Source: CBDBBY01 sp965203215
GTDB taxonomy: Bacteria; Pseudomonadota; Alphaproteobacteria; Rhodobacterales; Rhodobacteraceae
Direction of reading: 5' to 3'
Assembly: GCA_965203215.1 (NCBI GenBank)
Contig: CBDBBY010000001.1
Span: 4,526,001 to 4,590,000, forward strand
DNA length: 64,000 nucleotides
In this document: in pieces, positions 8,305 to 17,943 of the stretch
Position numbering within the stretch: the first letter of the stretch is position 1
Layout of the letters: every line of letters begins with the position of its first letter
Program-made: the position numbers and the translations under genes
Notes under the pieces: generated by a model
Database searches by the model: none
What the model saw: only the letters and a program-made list of their open reading frames with translations
What the model was told of the DNA's origin: nothing

Positions 8305-8559
8305 TCCCGACCGCGACGCGGGATTTCTCACAAAAAAACGCTGCTTCGGAATTGATCCGGCTCGTTCGGCGTCGGCGCGCGAGCGTTTTCGGAGCGAACG
8401 AGGCGGATGTTCGCATTTGAAGATGTTCCGCGAACGACGGCAATTTGATTCCTGGATTGGCAAGCCCGAAGTCTGCAGAGTTCAGCTTTCGAGAAAACTT
8501 GTTCGAGCGCCATCTTCCGCCTTTACCGAGCAAGCCCGGTTTGGTAACAAGCAAAGCGA

Positions 8560-8745
8560 CGGTTTCATCAGTGTCGACAAAGCGCTGAGGATGAAAAGGG
8601 AACGCGGTGAGGTGAAGCCACCAGCCACCGAATCCGCGGCTGCCCCCGCAACTGTGAGCGGTGAGCGTCCCGAGCGAACCACTGGCATTCAGGCCGGGAA
8701 GGATCGGGATTGCTTGGACCCGCAAGCCAGGAGACCTGCCGTCTG
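8560..8745 (+). promoter_or_regulatory. Cobalamin riboswitch
   Basis: The conserved elements occur in order: GGGAACGCGGTGAGG, then GCTGCCCCCGCAACTGT, CCACTGGC, GGGAAGG and the B12 box GCAAGCCAGGAGACCTGCC near 8722-8740. A GGTTTCATC/GATGAAAA pairing closes the 5' side near 8561. It is followed by a CGGGC/GCCCG hairpin ending in GTTTT (about 8758-8786), a likely expression-platform terminator or sequestering stem. It controls the ABC importer beginning at 8866, so that uptake is shut off when adenosylcobalamin is abundant. Confidence 0.95.
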
Positions 8746-8865
8746 ACTTCAACCTGTTCGGGCGGGGTGGCCCGGGGAGTTTTCGCTTGAAACCATCTGC
8801 AATTTCACTTCTCGGTTTTCGTTGTCATTGCCGGCCGGATTACAGCGGGCCGAGCGGCAATTGAA

Positions 8866-9726
8866 ATGCAGGCCGATGACGGGCAGCAAAATCGAACGGC
8901 ATCGCGCTTGACCGCTTGCGATGGTCGGCACTGCGGTACGAAATTTGCAAAGGTGCCGGCCTCTCTGGTAGCGGAGGATTTGTCGTGGGGGCCGCCGGGC
9001 GCGGCGAACATCCTCGAAAACGTAAGCTTCGCGCTGCCCGCCGGTCAAGTCCTCGGCGTGCTCGGCCCGAACGGCGCGGGCAAGTCGACTTTGCTTCGCC
9101 TGCTTTATCGTTATCTGCGCCCGCGCGCCGGGCGCGCCTTGATTGACGGAACGGACATCTGGTCGATCAGCGCCCGCGCGGCAGCCCGGTTGTCCGCCGT
9201 GGTCGTGCAGGAGCAGCCGGCGACGTTTTCGCTGACTGTCCGCGAGGTTGTCGAGCTTGGGCGCGCGCCATTTCGTTCGCTGTTCGCAGCAGGCGGGAAC
9301 AGGAGCGCCGAACTCGTTGAAAGCGCCATGGAGCGGCTGAATCTGGGAATGCTGACGCACCGATGCGTCGGCACCTTGTCGGGCGGCGAAAGGCAGCGCG
9401 TCATGTTCGCGCGGGCATTGGTTCAAGAGCCGCGCGTCTTGATTCTGGATGAACCGACGAATCATCTCGACATCCGATATCGATTGGAACTCTTGGAGCT
9501 GGTCAAAGAGTTGGGATTGACCGTGGTGTGCAGCCTCCACGATCTGGATGCGGCGGTCGAGCATGCGGACAAGGCGCTCGTGCTGTCGAAAGGCCGCGTC
9601 GCTGCTTTCGGAGATCCGGAAAGCGCGCTTTCATCCCATCTCGTGTCGTCGGTCTACTTTGTATCCGCAAAGCTTGAAGAGCTTTCCGTGAGCGGTCGGC
9701 GGCGCTTCTCATTCCAATTGAACTAG
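8866..9726 (+). CDS. btuD: Cobalamin ABC importer, ATPase subunit (BtuD-like)
   Basis: Cytoplasmic ATPase of a type II importer of the Fe-siderophore/B12 family. Walker A GPNGAGKST is at residues 67-75, followed by the signature LSGGERQRV and Walker B VLILDEPTNHLD. B12 as substrate follows from the riboswitch upstream; the protein alone would fit a siderophore importer too. About 30 residues precede the usual family N-terminus. The true start may therefore be an internal GTG (8953) or TTG (8908) rather than the ATG at 8866. The binding-protein and permease genes follow with gaps of about 10 bases, forming one operon. Confidence 0.88.
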   Translation: MQADDGQQNRTASRLTACDGRHCGTKFAKVPASLVAEDLSWGPPGAANILENVSFALPAGQVLGVLGPNGAGKSTLLRLLYRYLRPRAGRALIDGTDIWSISARAAARLSAVVVQEQPATFSLTVREVVELGRAPFRSLFAAGGNRSAELVESAMERLNLGMLTHRCVGTLSGGERQRVMFARALVQEPRVLILDEPTNHLDIRYRLELLELVKELGLTVVCSLHDLDAAVEHADKALVLSKGRVAAFGDPESALSSHLVSSVYFVSAKLEELSVSGRRRFSFQLN

Positions 9727-9736
9727 TGGAGGAGCT

Positions 9737-10672
9737 ATGCGGCTGCTCGCTTGCGCATTTGCATATTTGACAATCGCCTCCGGAGCCTTGGCGGATGCCG
9801 TCACGGTGGAAAGCTGCGGTCGGCAAATCGAATTTGAACAGCCTCCGCAACGTGCGGTGTCGAACGACTCCAACATGACGGAGATGATGCTGGCACTCGA
9901 ATTGGAAGCCAGCATAGTCGGATACACCGGCGTTTCCGGATTGCGAAAAATGGGGGAATTCACTGAGCGCGTGGCAAATTTGCCCGAACTTTCGCGGGAT
10001 TACCCGACGAAGGAGGTGCTTGTCGGCGCCGATGCGGACTTTTATTTTGCCGGGTGGAATTACGGGCTGAAAGTTGGCGGCGAGGTAACGCCTGAGGCGT
10101 TGGAGCCGTTCGGAATTACAGTGTACGAGTTGACCGAGTCTTGCATACATGTCGGACCGAAGTCGAAAGCTTCGATGGAAGACCTTTATGCCGACTTGCT
10201 GAATCTGGGAACGATTTTCGATATCCGGGCACGTGCTGAAACGCTTGTTGCGAGTTACCGCGAGGAGCTCGCCGCGTTCAAGGCCGGGTTGTCTGAACTG
10301 AAGTCGCCCGTTCGCGTATTCATCTACGACAGCGGAATCGACGCGCCTTTCACTGCGGGTAAATATGCGATGCCGACCGCGTTGATCGAATATGCCGGCG
10401 GCAAAAACGTTTTCGATGATCTCGAAAAGAGTTGGGCCACTGTGAATTGGGAGGCGTTGGTCGAGCGCGCGCCGGAGGTCATCGTGATCGTGGATTACGG
10501 CGAGGTGACTGCCGAGCAGAAAATCGAATTCATGCGCGATAATTCGGCGTTCGAAGACATCCCGGCAGTGAAGAACAACCGCTTCTTCGTGCTGGACTAC
10601 GCAGAAGCGACGCCCGGACCGCGCAACATCGAGGCGGCCGAGAGGCTGGCGACGGCGTTCAGGGAACGTTAA
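9737..10672 (+). CDS. btuF: Cobalamin ABC importer, periplasmic binding protein (BtuF-like)
   Basis: Periplasmic solute-binding protein of the TroA/Fe-B12 helical-backbone family, 311 residues. The N-terminal MRLLACAFAYLTIASGALA is a signal peptide with a likely Sec cleavage after ALA. The mature protein begins with the usual short strand and QPPQRAVSNDSNMTEMMLAL, followed by a central long helix linking two lobes. A GGAGGAG binding site precedes the ATG. It delivers the ligand to the permease encoded next. Family and riboswitch together support cobalamin; a siderophore ligand cannot be excluded from the protein alone. Confidence 0.87.
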   Translation: MRLLACAFAYLTIASGALADAVTVESCGRQIEFEQPPQRAVSNDSNMTEMMLALELEASIVGYTGVSGLRKMGEFTERVANLPELSRDYPTKEVLVGADADFYFAGWNYGLKVGGEVTPEALEPFGITVYELTESCIHVGPKSKASMEDLYADLLNLGTIFDIRARAETLVASYREELAAFKAGLSELKSPVRVFIYDSGIDAPFTAGKYAMPTALIEYAGGKNVFDDLEKSWATVNWEALVERAPEVIVIVDYGEVTAEQKIEFMRDNSAFEDIPAVKNNRFFVLDYAEATPGPRNIEAAERLATAFRER

Positions 10673-10684
10673 TCCATCCGCTGA

Positions 10685-11776
10685 ATGGCAATGAATCACA
10701 CGCACGAGGCTTCATCGGATGCCGGCGAACCGACGCCCGTGCATAAAGACGCAATTCCGGTCAATCCAGGCATCCTCGCCGTCGGTTGCGTTGCCGCTCT
10801 TCTCGTTTCAATTTCGATTTCTGCGGGATTGGGTGCCGTATCCGTCCCTAGTTCCACAGTTGTCGGCATCTTCGCGAACAAGGTTGTGCCCGGACTTGTC
10901 GAGCAGACTTGGTCTCAAGGAAGGGAAGCCATCGTGTGGGAAATCAGGCTCCCGCGAATTCTTCTGGCCTGCCTCGTCGGCGCCGGTCTTTCCTTGGTCG
11001 GAGCCGCGCTTCAGCCTGTAACGCGGAACTCGCTGGCCGATCCCCACCTGCTGGGAATTTCGTCGGGCGGCGCATTCGGCGCAATTCTCGCGATCATGCA
11101 CACGGGGATGTTCTTGGGACCTGCGACGGTGCCCGCAATGGCATTTGCAGGATCTTTGTGCGCAACAGCGATGGTTCTGGGGCTTTCGTCATTTGCCGGA
11201 GCTTCAAGAGCCGAGCGGCTGGTCCTGATCGGCGTCGCGGTTTCATTCGTCTTGATGGCATGCGCCAACATATCGATTTTTCTGGGCGATCCCCGCGCTT
11301 CGCATACGGTCCTATTCTGGATGCTCGGCGGACTGGGGCTGGCTGAATGGGGACGTCTTCCAATACCGCTTGCCGCGCTCGCTGTCTGCGGCGCGTATTT
11401 CTGGTTCAAATCGCAGGATTTCAACGCCGTGACCATCGGTGACGAGTCGGCCTCCACCTTGGGCATACCCGTCGTGCGCTTCCGGCTCGAGGTCTTTGTC
11501 GTGTCGGCGCTTCTGACCGGGGTGATGGTTGCCTACTCCGGCATGATTGGATTCGTAGGGTTGATGGTGCCGCACATCGTTCGCATGATCGTAGGGGGAA
11601 ACAACACGCGAGTCATTCCATGCGCCGCGCTGGTCGGAGCGCTGCTTCTGGTCTGGTGCGATGCGGTTTCGCGGACTCTTATGGCGCCAGAAGTGATACC
11701 GATCGGAGTTGTAACGGGTCTGGCAGGCGGAACTTTCTTCATCTGGCTCTTGAGGAAGCGCAATGCGCAACTGTGA
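10685..11776 (+). CDS. btuC: Cobalamin ABC importer, permease (FecCD/BtuC family)
   Basis: Polytopic inner-membrane permease of the FecCD family, 363 residues with about ten hydrophobic segments. Family hallmarks include LPRILLACLVGAGLSLVGAALQ, RNSLADPHLLGISSGGAFGA, and GFVGLMVPHIVRMIVG near the C-terminus, which forms the coupling helix for the ATPase. A polar N-terminal extension of about 28 residues precedes the first membrane segment. A second possible start (ATG, 10691) lies two codons in. It is the last gene of the riboswitch-controlled operon; the next gene starts 193 bases downstream and belongs to a different pathway. Confidence 0.9.
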   Translation: MAMNHTHEASSDAGEPTPVHKDAIPVNPGILAVGCVAALLVSISISAGLGAVSVPSSTVVGIFANKVVPGLVEQTWSQGREAIVWEIRLPRILLACLVGAGLSLVGAALQPVTRNSLADPHLLGISSGGAFGAILAIMHTGMFLGPATVPAMAFAGSLCATAMVLGLSSFAGASRAERLVLIGVAVSFVLMACANISIFLGDPRASHTVLFWMLGGLGLAEWGRLPIPLAALAVCGAYFWFKSQDFNAVTIGDESASTLGIPVVRFRLEVFVVSALLTGVMVAYSGMIGFVGLMVPHIVRMIVGGNNTRVIPCAALVGALLLVWCDAVSRTLMAPEVIPIGVVTGLAGGTFFIWLLRKRNAQL

Positions 11777-11969
11777 GCACTTCGCCTCCAGCCGCAAATC
11801 GATGGAAATGAGTTTTGCCCATGGCTGAACGCGACGTAATTTACTTGCGGAAACGGCTGTCCGATCTTCCGATTGCTGTACGAAAGTGTTGGTGCTAGCC
11901 TTCAAATTCCTGAATTGTAATTTCATGCCAATGCTCGTTCCGAGCGACGAATGCAGATAGGATTGGGCC

Positions 11970-12818
11970 GTGAGTTATTTTGCTCCGGTTGCGCTTGACC
12001 AAGCGCTTGATGTTCTCAGACGGAACGATGCGAGCATCGTAGCCGGGGGAACGGACTTCTATCCGGGTTTGAATGGACGAAAGCCGCCGCGCGTCATACT
12101 GGATCCTACGAATATCCGAGAGTTGAAAGGGATTGCCCGGACCGGGACAGGTTGGCGCATCGGCGCGGCGGCGACTTGGAACGAACTGATCCGAACGCCG
12201 CTGCCGCGATATTTCGACGGGCTGAAGGCCGCAGGTCGCGAAGTCGGATCCATCCAAATACAGAACGCGGGAACAGTTGCAGGCAACCTATGCAATGCCT
12301 CGCCTGCAGCTGACGGCGTTCCTCCGCTTCTTACGCTTGACGCCGAGGTTGAAATTGCGTCTCCGTCAGGATTCCGGCGGGTTCAATTGGCGAACTTCGT
12401 GCGAGGCATCCGAAAGGTCGATCTGGAACCTGGCGAACTGGTTGTCGCCGTTCGAATTCCGTCGGTGCCCGAGCATTCAGCCAGTTCGTTCCTCAAGCTG
12501 GGCAGCCGCAGGTATCTCGTGATTTCGATCGTGATGATCGCGGTGGTGGCATGGACCGACGACCGGGGGATTATTGAAGGAATGCGGATTGCGGTCGGCG
12601 CTTGCTCTCCGGTAGCCTTGCGCTTGAAGAACCTGGAAGCCAAGCTGGTCGGGATGCGAGCCGAAGACGTTTGCGGCGGCGTGCCGATTTCAACGGAGGA
12701 TCTTTCGGATCTGGCGCCGATTGGCGATATCCGGGGAAGCGCGGAATATCGTCTTGCCGCCGCCGCGGAATTGTGCAGGCGAGGTGTCGCGGACGCGTTG
12801 GCAGGGAGGGACGGCTAA
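11970..12818 (+). CDS. FAD-binding subunit of a molybdenum hydroxylase (CoxM/YgfM type)
   Basis: Medium subunit of a xanthine-dehydrogenase-family enzyme, carrying electrons between Fe-S clusters and acceptor. The 282-residue protein shows VAGGTDFYPGL, the FAD pyrophosphate-binding stretch at about residues 27-37, and the second FAD motif GTVAGNLCNASPAADG near residue 105, followed by the C-terminal CO-dehydrogenase-flavoprotein domain. It starts with GTG at 11970. It directly abuts the fused Fe-S/molybdenum subunit, an arrangement like E. coli YgfM/XdhD. The neighbouring reductase-like and enamidase-like genes point to nicotinate or a related N-heterocycle as substrate rather than xanthine; this is inference. 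Confidence 0.88.
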   Translation: MSYFAPVALDQALDVLRRNDASIVAGGTDFYPGLNGRKPPRVILDPTNIRELKGIARTGTGWRIGAAATWNELIRTPLPRYFDGLKAAGREVGSIQIQNAGTVAGNLCNASPAADGVPPLLTLDAEVEIASPSGFRRVQLANFVRGIRKVDLEPGELVVAVRIPSVPEHSASSFLKLGSRRYLVISIVMIAVVAWTDDRGIIEGMRIAVGACSPVALRLKNLEAKLVGMRAEDVCGGVPISTEDLSDLAPIGDIRGSAEYRLAAAAELCRRGVADALAGRDG

Positions 12819-15581
12819 TTGGAAAATCCGGAGCAAGAACTTGGATTCAGGCTCAATGGACGAGCCGTCGTCCTGTCGGCCCCGACCGGCGAAAGATTGT
12901 CCGAAGCGCTCCGCGAGCGGCTTGCTACGCGCGATGTGAAGGTCGGTTGCGACGCCGGCGACTGCGGCGCTTGCACGGTTCTTGTCGACGGCGATCCGGT
13001 CTGCGCTTGCCTGACGCCAGTTCATCAAGCATCCGGCCGCGAGGTGGAGACTCTTTCCGGATTGACAGCCAGCGAACCGCTGGCCGGTCTATTGGCCACT
13101 TCGTTCTTGAAGCATGGAGCTGCGCAGTGCGGCATCTGCACGCCCGGCATGCTCGTCTCCGCCGTAGCGCTTATGCGTTCGAACCGCGAACCCAATTCGG
13201 TTGAAATCGAAGATTCGCTCGGGGGCGTTCTTTGCCGGTGCACCGGCTACAGAAAAATAATCGACGCTGTCCTTGATGCATGCGGCGCCAACTCATCCCG
13301 CGCGACGGCCAATTGGAGCGGAAGCGTCGGCGATCCGATTCCGCGGCTTGACGGAAAATTTAAGGTGGAGGGAACCGAACGGTTCAGCGACGACGTCGGA
13401 CCGCCGGATGCGCTCCTCGTGCGGATCATTCGATCTCCGCATCCGCGCGCGCATTTCAAGTTCGGCGATCTGAAGGAGTTCGCCGAAAAAAGAGAGGGAA
13501 TCGAGGCGGTTTTCACGGCTGCGGATATTGACGGCCGCAACAATTTCGGAGTCATACCGGGATATTCCGAGCAGCCTGTGTTCGCCGTATCCGCGTCGCG
13601 ATTCCGAGGTGAAGCTGTCGCGGCGGTCGTCGGAACGCGAGCGGCAGTAAGCGCTTTCGACGAAGATGATTTCCCGATCAAGTGGGACGCGCTGCCGTTC
13701 GTCGATGCGATGGAGGCGGCGGTTGCGGAAGGCGCGGACCGGATCCACGAGGACCGCCGGGAAAACATCTTGTGCAGCGGATTCGTCCGAACCGGCGACG
13801 TCGAGGAAGGTCTGTTCGGTTCCTGCGTGACCGTGGAGGGACAATTTGATACCGCGTTCGTGGAACACGCGTATATCGAGCCCGAAGCCGGATTTGCGCG
13901 GGTCGCGGACGGACGGCTGGAAGTCCATGTCGGGACGCAGACTCCGGTCATGGACTTGGAATCGCTGGAGAGCATTCTGGGCATCGACCGAAAGAATATC
14001 CGGATTGTCCCGACCGGCGTGGGCGGCGGGTTCGGATCCAAGCTCGATATATCCGTGCAGCCCTACTTGGCGCTTGCGGCGCTGAAAACAGCCAAGCCCG
14101 TTCGACTCGCCTATTCGCGTACAGAGTCCATGCAGTCCACGACCAAGCGCCATCCGGCGGAAATTTCGATGCGCATTGGAGCGGACAAGGACGGTCGCAT
14201 CCGCGGCATCCATTTCCGCGGGCGCTACAACACAGGCGCATATTCGTCTTGGGGGCCGACAGTCATCAATCGAGTTCCTGTGCACGCGTCGGGACCGTAC
14301 GCCGTGCCGAATTATTTTGCGGAGGCAAGCGGAATCCATACGAACTGCCCGCCGTCGGGAGCGTTCCGGGGTTTCGGCGTTCCGCAAGCGGCCATCGCGC
14401 AAGAATCATTGTTCGACGAACTGGCCTCGAAACTGGGACTGGACGCCTTGGAATTCCGGTTGCTCAACGCGCTGGATAACGGCGTGCCCACTGTCTGCGG
14501 ACAAGTGTTCAATAAAGGCGTCGGCATAAAGCAGTGCTTGGCGGCGCTTCGCAAGCATTGGAAGGCCGCCAAAGACGAAGCGGAGTCATTCAATCGCAGC
14601 GCGGAAACATCCGGAAACTCGTTGAGAAGAGGAGCGGGACTCGGCGCTGGCTGGTACGGCTGCGGGAATACGGCGCTTCCGAATCCGTCGACGATAAAGG
14701 CTGGAATACGCAAGGATGGAACGGTCGTACTGCATCAAGGCGCTGTGGATATAGGCCAAGGCGCCAATACGGTCATTCCGCAGATTTTTGCGCATGCGCT
14801 CGGCGTGCCTGTTGCAAGCCTTCGCTTGGTGGGCGCCGATACGGACGTCACCCCGGATGCCGGCAAGACTTCCGCTTCGCGACAGACCTACGTAAGCGGA
14901 AATGCCGCCCGCCTTGCGGGAGAGGCCTTGCGGGCGAAAATCCTCAAGCGCTGCAACGCTTCGAGCGACGCGAAATTTCGAATACGGCCCGGAGTCGTCG
15001 AGGTTATGGACGGAATGCGAAGCCACTTGATCGATCTTGGGAGAATGAAGGCGGATCCGGACAGCTATGTTCTGCGGGCGGAAGAGACCTACAATCCGCC
15101 GACCAAACCGCTCGACGCGAACGGAAGGGGCTCGCCCTACGCTCAGTACGGCTATGCCGCTCAGCTCGCGCTGGTTGAAGTTGACTTGGCTCTCGGCACC
15201 GTGAAGACCATCCGCATCGCCGCCGCGCACGATGTCGGAAAAGCCATAAATCCGCTGCTGATCGAAGGCCAGGTGCAAGGGGGAATTGCTCAAGGTCTCG
15301 GAATGGCGCTGATGGAAGAATACATTCCCGGTCGCACCGAAAACCTGCATGACTATCTCATTCCGACGATTGGCGACGTTCCTCCTGTCGAAACGATCAT
15401 TGTGGAGGAGCCGGACGAGCATGGTCCTTACGGCGCGAAAGGATTGGGCGAGCACGCGCTGATTCCGACAGCGCCCGCGATATTGAATGCCATCGGCAAC
15501 GCTTGCGGCGTGCGCATGACGCGCGTTCCCGTGACGCCGTCAAGGCTTCTAGAGGCGATAGAGGCTTGCTCAAATGAATGA
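12819..15581 (+). CDS. Fused Fe-S/molybdopterin molybdenum hydroxylase (XdhD-like; probable nicotinate-type dehydrogenase)
   Basis: A 920-residue fusion of the small and large subunits of a molybdenum hydroxylase. Residues 1-160 carry the plant-type [2Fe-2S] site (Cys44, Cys49, Cys52 in GCDAGDCGACT) and the second [2Fe-2S] domain (CGICTPGM and CRCTGY). From about residue 170 the molybdopterin-binding domains follow, with GVGGGFGSK, PPSGAFRGFG and the C-terminal GAKGLGEHALIPTAPA containing the catalytic Glu. The fused layout matches E. coli XdhD. It begins with TTG immediately after the FAD-subunit stop, so the two are translationally coupled. Substrate is not readable from sequence; context suggests hydroxylation of nicotinate to 6-hydroxynicotinate. 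Confidence 0.88.
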   Translation: MENPEQELGFRLNGRAVVLSAPTGERLSEALRERLATRDVKVGCDAGDCGACTVLVDGDPVCACLTPVHQASGREVETLSGLTASEPLAGLLATSFLKHGAAQCGICTPGMLVSAVALMRSNREPNSVEIEDSLGGVLCRCTGYRKIIDAVLDACGANSSRATANWSGSVGDPIPRLDGKFKVEGTERFSDDVGPPDALLVRIIRSPHPRAHFKFGDLKEFAEKREGIEAVFTAADIDGRNNFGVIPGYSEQPVFAVSASRFRGEAVAAVVGTRAAVSAFDEDDFPIKWDALPFVDAMEAAVAEGADRIHEDRRENILCSGFVRTGDVEEGLFGSCVTVEGQFDTAFVEHAYIEPEAGFARVADGRLEVHVGTQTPVMDLESLESILGIDRKNIRIVPTGVGGGFGSKLDISVQPYLALAALKTAKPVRLAYSRTESMQSTTKRHPAEISMRIGADKDGRIRGIHFRGRYNTGAYSSWGPTVINRVPVHASGPYAVPNYFAEASGIHTNCPPSGAFRGFGVPQAAIAQESLFDELASKLGLDALEFRLLNALDNGVPTVCGQVFNKGVGIKQCLAALRKHWKAAKDEAESFNRSAETSGNSLRRGAGLGAGWYGCGNTALPNPSTIKAGIRKDGTVVLHQGAVDIGQGANTVIPQIFAHALGVPVASLRLVGADTDVTPDAGKTSASRQTYVSGNAARLAGEALRAKILKRCNASSDAKFRIRPGVVEVMDGMRSHLIDLGRMKADPDSYVLRAEETYNPPTKPLDANGRGSPYAQYGYAAQLALVEVDLALGTVKTIRIAAAHDVGKAINPLLIEGQVQGGIAQGLGMALMEEYIPGRTENLHDYLIPTIGDVPPVETIIVEEPDEHGPYGAKGLGEHALIPTAPAILNAIGNACGVRMTRVPVTPSRLLEAIEACSNE

Positions 15582-17058
15582 GGCTGCGCGTGTCCGACCC
15601 GAAAAGATCCGCTGCGACGCTTGCCCTGTCATGTGTTTCATCGCCGACGGGATGTCCGGAGCATGCGATCGGTACGCCAACCGAAACGGCAGCCTCGTAC
15701 GTCTGGATCCTCTGACCGTCATCGAATCGACGGAGAAAAAAGGCGGCCAGTCGGTTCCGTTTCTGCTCGGCGAATCAGGCGCGGACTGGGACGGCGACAT
15801 GCTGCAGGGCAGTCGGCCGTTCGTGACCGCGATCGGCGCGGGAACCACCTACCCGGACTACAAGCCGGCGCCGTTCATCGTAAGCCAGGAAGTCGAAGGC
15901 GTGGACATGGTCACGGTGGTGACCGAGGGCATTTTCAGCTATTGCGGCGCGAAGGTGAAAATCGATACGGATCGCCATATCGGAGAGGAGCGCGATGTCG
16001 TGCGGGCTGAAGGCGAGCCCGTTGGCCATGTGACCACAAGCGAATACGGCTCGAAAATGATTTCGCTAGGTGGCGTCGAGCACCTGACCGGCGGATCCAA
16101 GAATGAGGGTCGCGTCACTTGCGACACGCTGCTGCGCCTTTGCAACCGGGGAACGGTCGATTTGACCGTGGACGGAGGCGCGGAGCTGACTGTCCAAGCC
16201 GGCAAATCGCCGATCGTGAACGGGATCGAGGAGCGGTTGATGCGCGTCGGGTGCGGGTCGGCTGCGATCGGAATGTTTGCGAAGCAATGGGCATCGCATG
16301 TGGACGAAGTCGTCGTTGTGGACGACCACATCACAGGGGTGCTCACCGAGCACGAGGCAGGCAAGCAGCTTGATATGCCTCCGGCCGGAATCCGGGTGTG
16401 CGGGCGGCGGTCAACGCCGGGGCGCTATTTCCAGGTCGCGCAGCCCGGCGCCGGGTGGGGCGGGACCGACATCGACGATCCGCTGCAAATCATCAAGCGC
16501 ATAGATGCCAAGGTCGCTTGGCCAGGATTGCGGATGTTGATGGTTTCGACGACAGGAGAGCAATGGGCCTATTTTGTGCTGGATGACGCCTTGTCCCCGC
16601 AGAAGGCGGAACTCCCGCAGGAATTGATGATCTCTGTCGAGCGCGTCGCCGAGAATTGCGAGCCGTCCGAGTGCTCCGTGCTGTTCATGGGCGGCGCCGG
16701 CGGATCGCTGCGCGCCGGGGTGACAGTGAATCCCGTCAACCTGACCGTATCCGTCCGGGAATCGCTCACGCGAGTGACTTGCGGCGGCGCTCCGGCATAC
16801 ATCTGGCCGGGCGGCGGTATCACTTTCATGGCCGACGTCATGAAGATGCCTGAGGACTCGTTCGGCTACGTTCCTACGCCTGCGTTGGTTGCTCCGATAG
16901 AGTTCACTCTTCCGCTGGCGAATTACGAGCGGCTCGGAGGGCACGTGGAACGAATTCAGCCAGTTGAAAGCGTGATAACGCCCGAGGTCAGGCGGGTTGC
17001 CGCTGGAGATGATCGTGCTGCCGCAACTCGCCGGGATCCCGGATTGCGGGCGCAGTAG
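15574..17058 (+). CDS. hnr: 6-hydroxynicotinate reductase-like protein
   Basis: This protein resembles the family named after 6-hydroxynicotinate reductase of Eubacterium barkeri, which reduces 6-hydroxynicotinate to 1,4,5,6-tetrahydro-6-oxonicotinate with reduced ferredoxin. The 494-residue protein has an N-terminal Cys cluster, Cys14, Cys17, Cys21 and Cys31 in CDACPVMC...GAC, fit for an iron-sulfur cluster. Glycine-rich segments follow (GAGTTYPDYKPAPF, FMGGAGGSLRAG, WPGGGITFMADVM). It overlaps the hydroxylase gene by 8 bases and precedes the UPF0280 and AA_synth genes, a neighbourhood often seen for this family in alphaproteobacteria. Assignment is by recall of the family and by context, including the enamidase at 22048. 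Confidence 0.75.
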   Translation: MNEAARVRPEKIRCDACPVMCFIADGMSGACDRYANRNGSLVRLDPLTVIESTEKKGGQSVPFLLGESGADWDGDMLQGSRPFVTAIGAGTTYPDYKPAPFIVSQEVEGVDMVTVVTEGIFSYCGAKVKIDTDRHIGEERDVVRAEGEPVGHVTTSEYGSKMISLGGVEHLTGGSKNEGRVTCDTLLRLCNRGTVDLTVDGGAELTVQAGKSPIVNGIEERLMRVGCGSAAIGMFAKQWASHVDEVVVVDDHITGVLTEHEAGKQLDMPPAGIRVCGRRSTPGRYFQVAQPGAGWGGTDIDDPLQIIKRIDAKVAWPGLRMLMVSTTGEQWAYFVLDDALSPQKAELPQELMISVERVAENCEPSECSVLFMGGAGGSLRAGVTVNPVNLTVSVRESLTRVTCGGAPAYIWPGGGITFMADVMKMPEDSFGYVPTPALVAPIEFTLPLANYERLGGHVERIQPVESVITPEVRRVAAGDDRAAATRRDPGLRAQ

Positions 17059-17073
17059 AGACGGAAGTCCGCC

Positions 17074-17943
17074 TTGACGGATTTCGAATCGAATCTTCTT
17101 CGCGGCGGCAATCAACTGCATCTTCACCATGGCCCGATCGACTTGTTGATCTCCGCCGAAACCGATCCCGCGAAGGATCGGTTGGTCGCGTATCGCGCGG
17201 CGGCGATGCGGTTCAAAGGACTGCTGGAAGAAATTGTTTCCGAGCTTCCGCTCCTGAAACAACGACCTGCATATAGCCGGTTCCCGACCGGAAAGGTCGC
17301 GAAGCGGATGTGGAACGCCGTTCATCCGCACGCCGATGGGAATTTCATAACGCCGATGGCGGCGGTGGCGGGCTCGGTCGCCGACGAAGTCCTCGAAGCG
17401 ATCGCGCGTTCCGCAAGTCTGCAGAGGGCATATGTCAACAACGGAGGCGATATTGCGCTTGCGCTTGCCGACGGCCGGATCTTCAAAACCGCCATTCGCA
17501 CGCATGGCGGGACGGAATTGGCTCGCGTCGCGATAGAAGCGGATCAAGGCATCGGCGGACTTGCCACCAGCGGCGTCGGCGGTCGAAGCTTTACGCTCGG
17601 CATAGCGGATTCGGTCACCGTGTTCGCTTCAAGCGCAGCCGCAGCCGACGCAGCGGCGACGCTCATCGCGAATGCCGTCGACTTGCCGGAGCATCCCGCC
17701 ATTGTTCGCAGGCCTGCGGACGAATTGAATCCCGAATCCGATTTGGGCAAGCGCATGGTTGTCACGCAGCGCGGCATTCTTGCCGATGACGAGATTCAGG
17801 AAGCCCTTTCTTACGGGGAGAATTCTGCGCTTTGCATGGCGGAGTCCGGTTTGATAGTCTCGGCTGCACTATATCTAAGAGGCGTTTCCCGGTTCGTAGG
17901 TATGGGAGAAGGACAGCAAGCGCAGAGAGGCAAGAATGCCTGA
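17074..17943 (+). CDS. UPF0280 family protein (ApbE-like)
   Basis: Member of UPF0280, a family distantly related to the flavin transferase ApbE and without established function. The 289-residue protein starts with TTG at 17074 after a GGAAG site. It contains HPHADGNFITPMAAVAGSVADEVL, YVNNGGDIALAL and GGLATSGVGGRSFTLGIADSVTVFA, the glycine and Asp-rich motifs that bind flavin or metal in ApbE-like proteins. It sits between the reductase-like gene (15-base gap) and the first AA_synth gene (8-base overlap). A maturation role for a flavin or Fe-S enzyme of this cluster is a reasonable guess. Confidence 0.85.
   Translation: MTDFESNLLRGGNQLHLHHGPIDLLISAETDPAKDRLVAYRAAAMRFKGLLEEIVSELPLLKQRPAYSRFPTGKVAKRMWNAVHPHADGNFITPMAAVAGSVADEVLEAIARSASLQRAYVNNGGDIALALADGRIFKTAIRTHGGTELARVAIEADQGIGGLATSGVGGRSFTLGIADSVTVFASSAAAADAAATLIANAVDLPEHPAIVRRPADELNPESDLGKRMVVTQRGILADDEIQEALSYGENSALCMAESGLIVSAALYLRGVSRFVGMGEGQQAQRGKNA

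Noticed and set aside
12819..17058. Second xanthine dehydrogenase for purine catabolism
   Set aside because: The fused enzyme has its own reductase-like and enamidase-like neighbours and differs in layout from the genuine xdhABC at 46021-50662, so an N-heterocycle other than xanthine is favoured.
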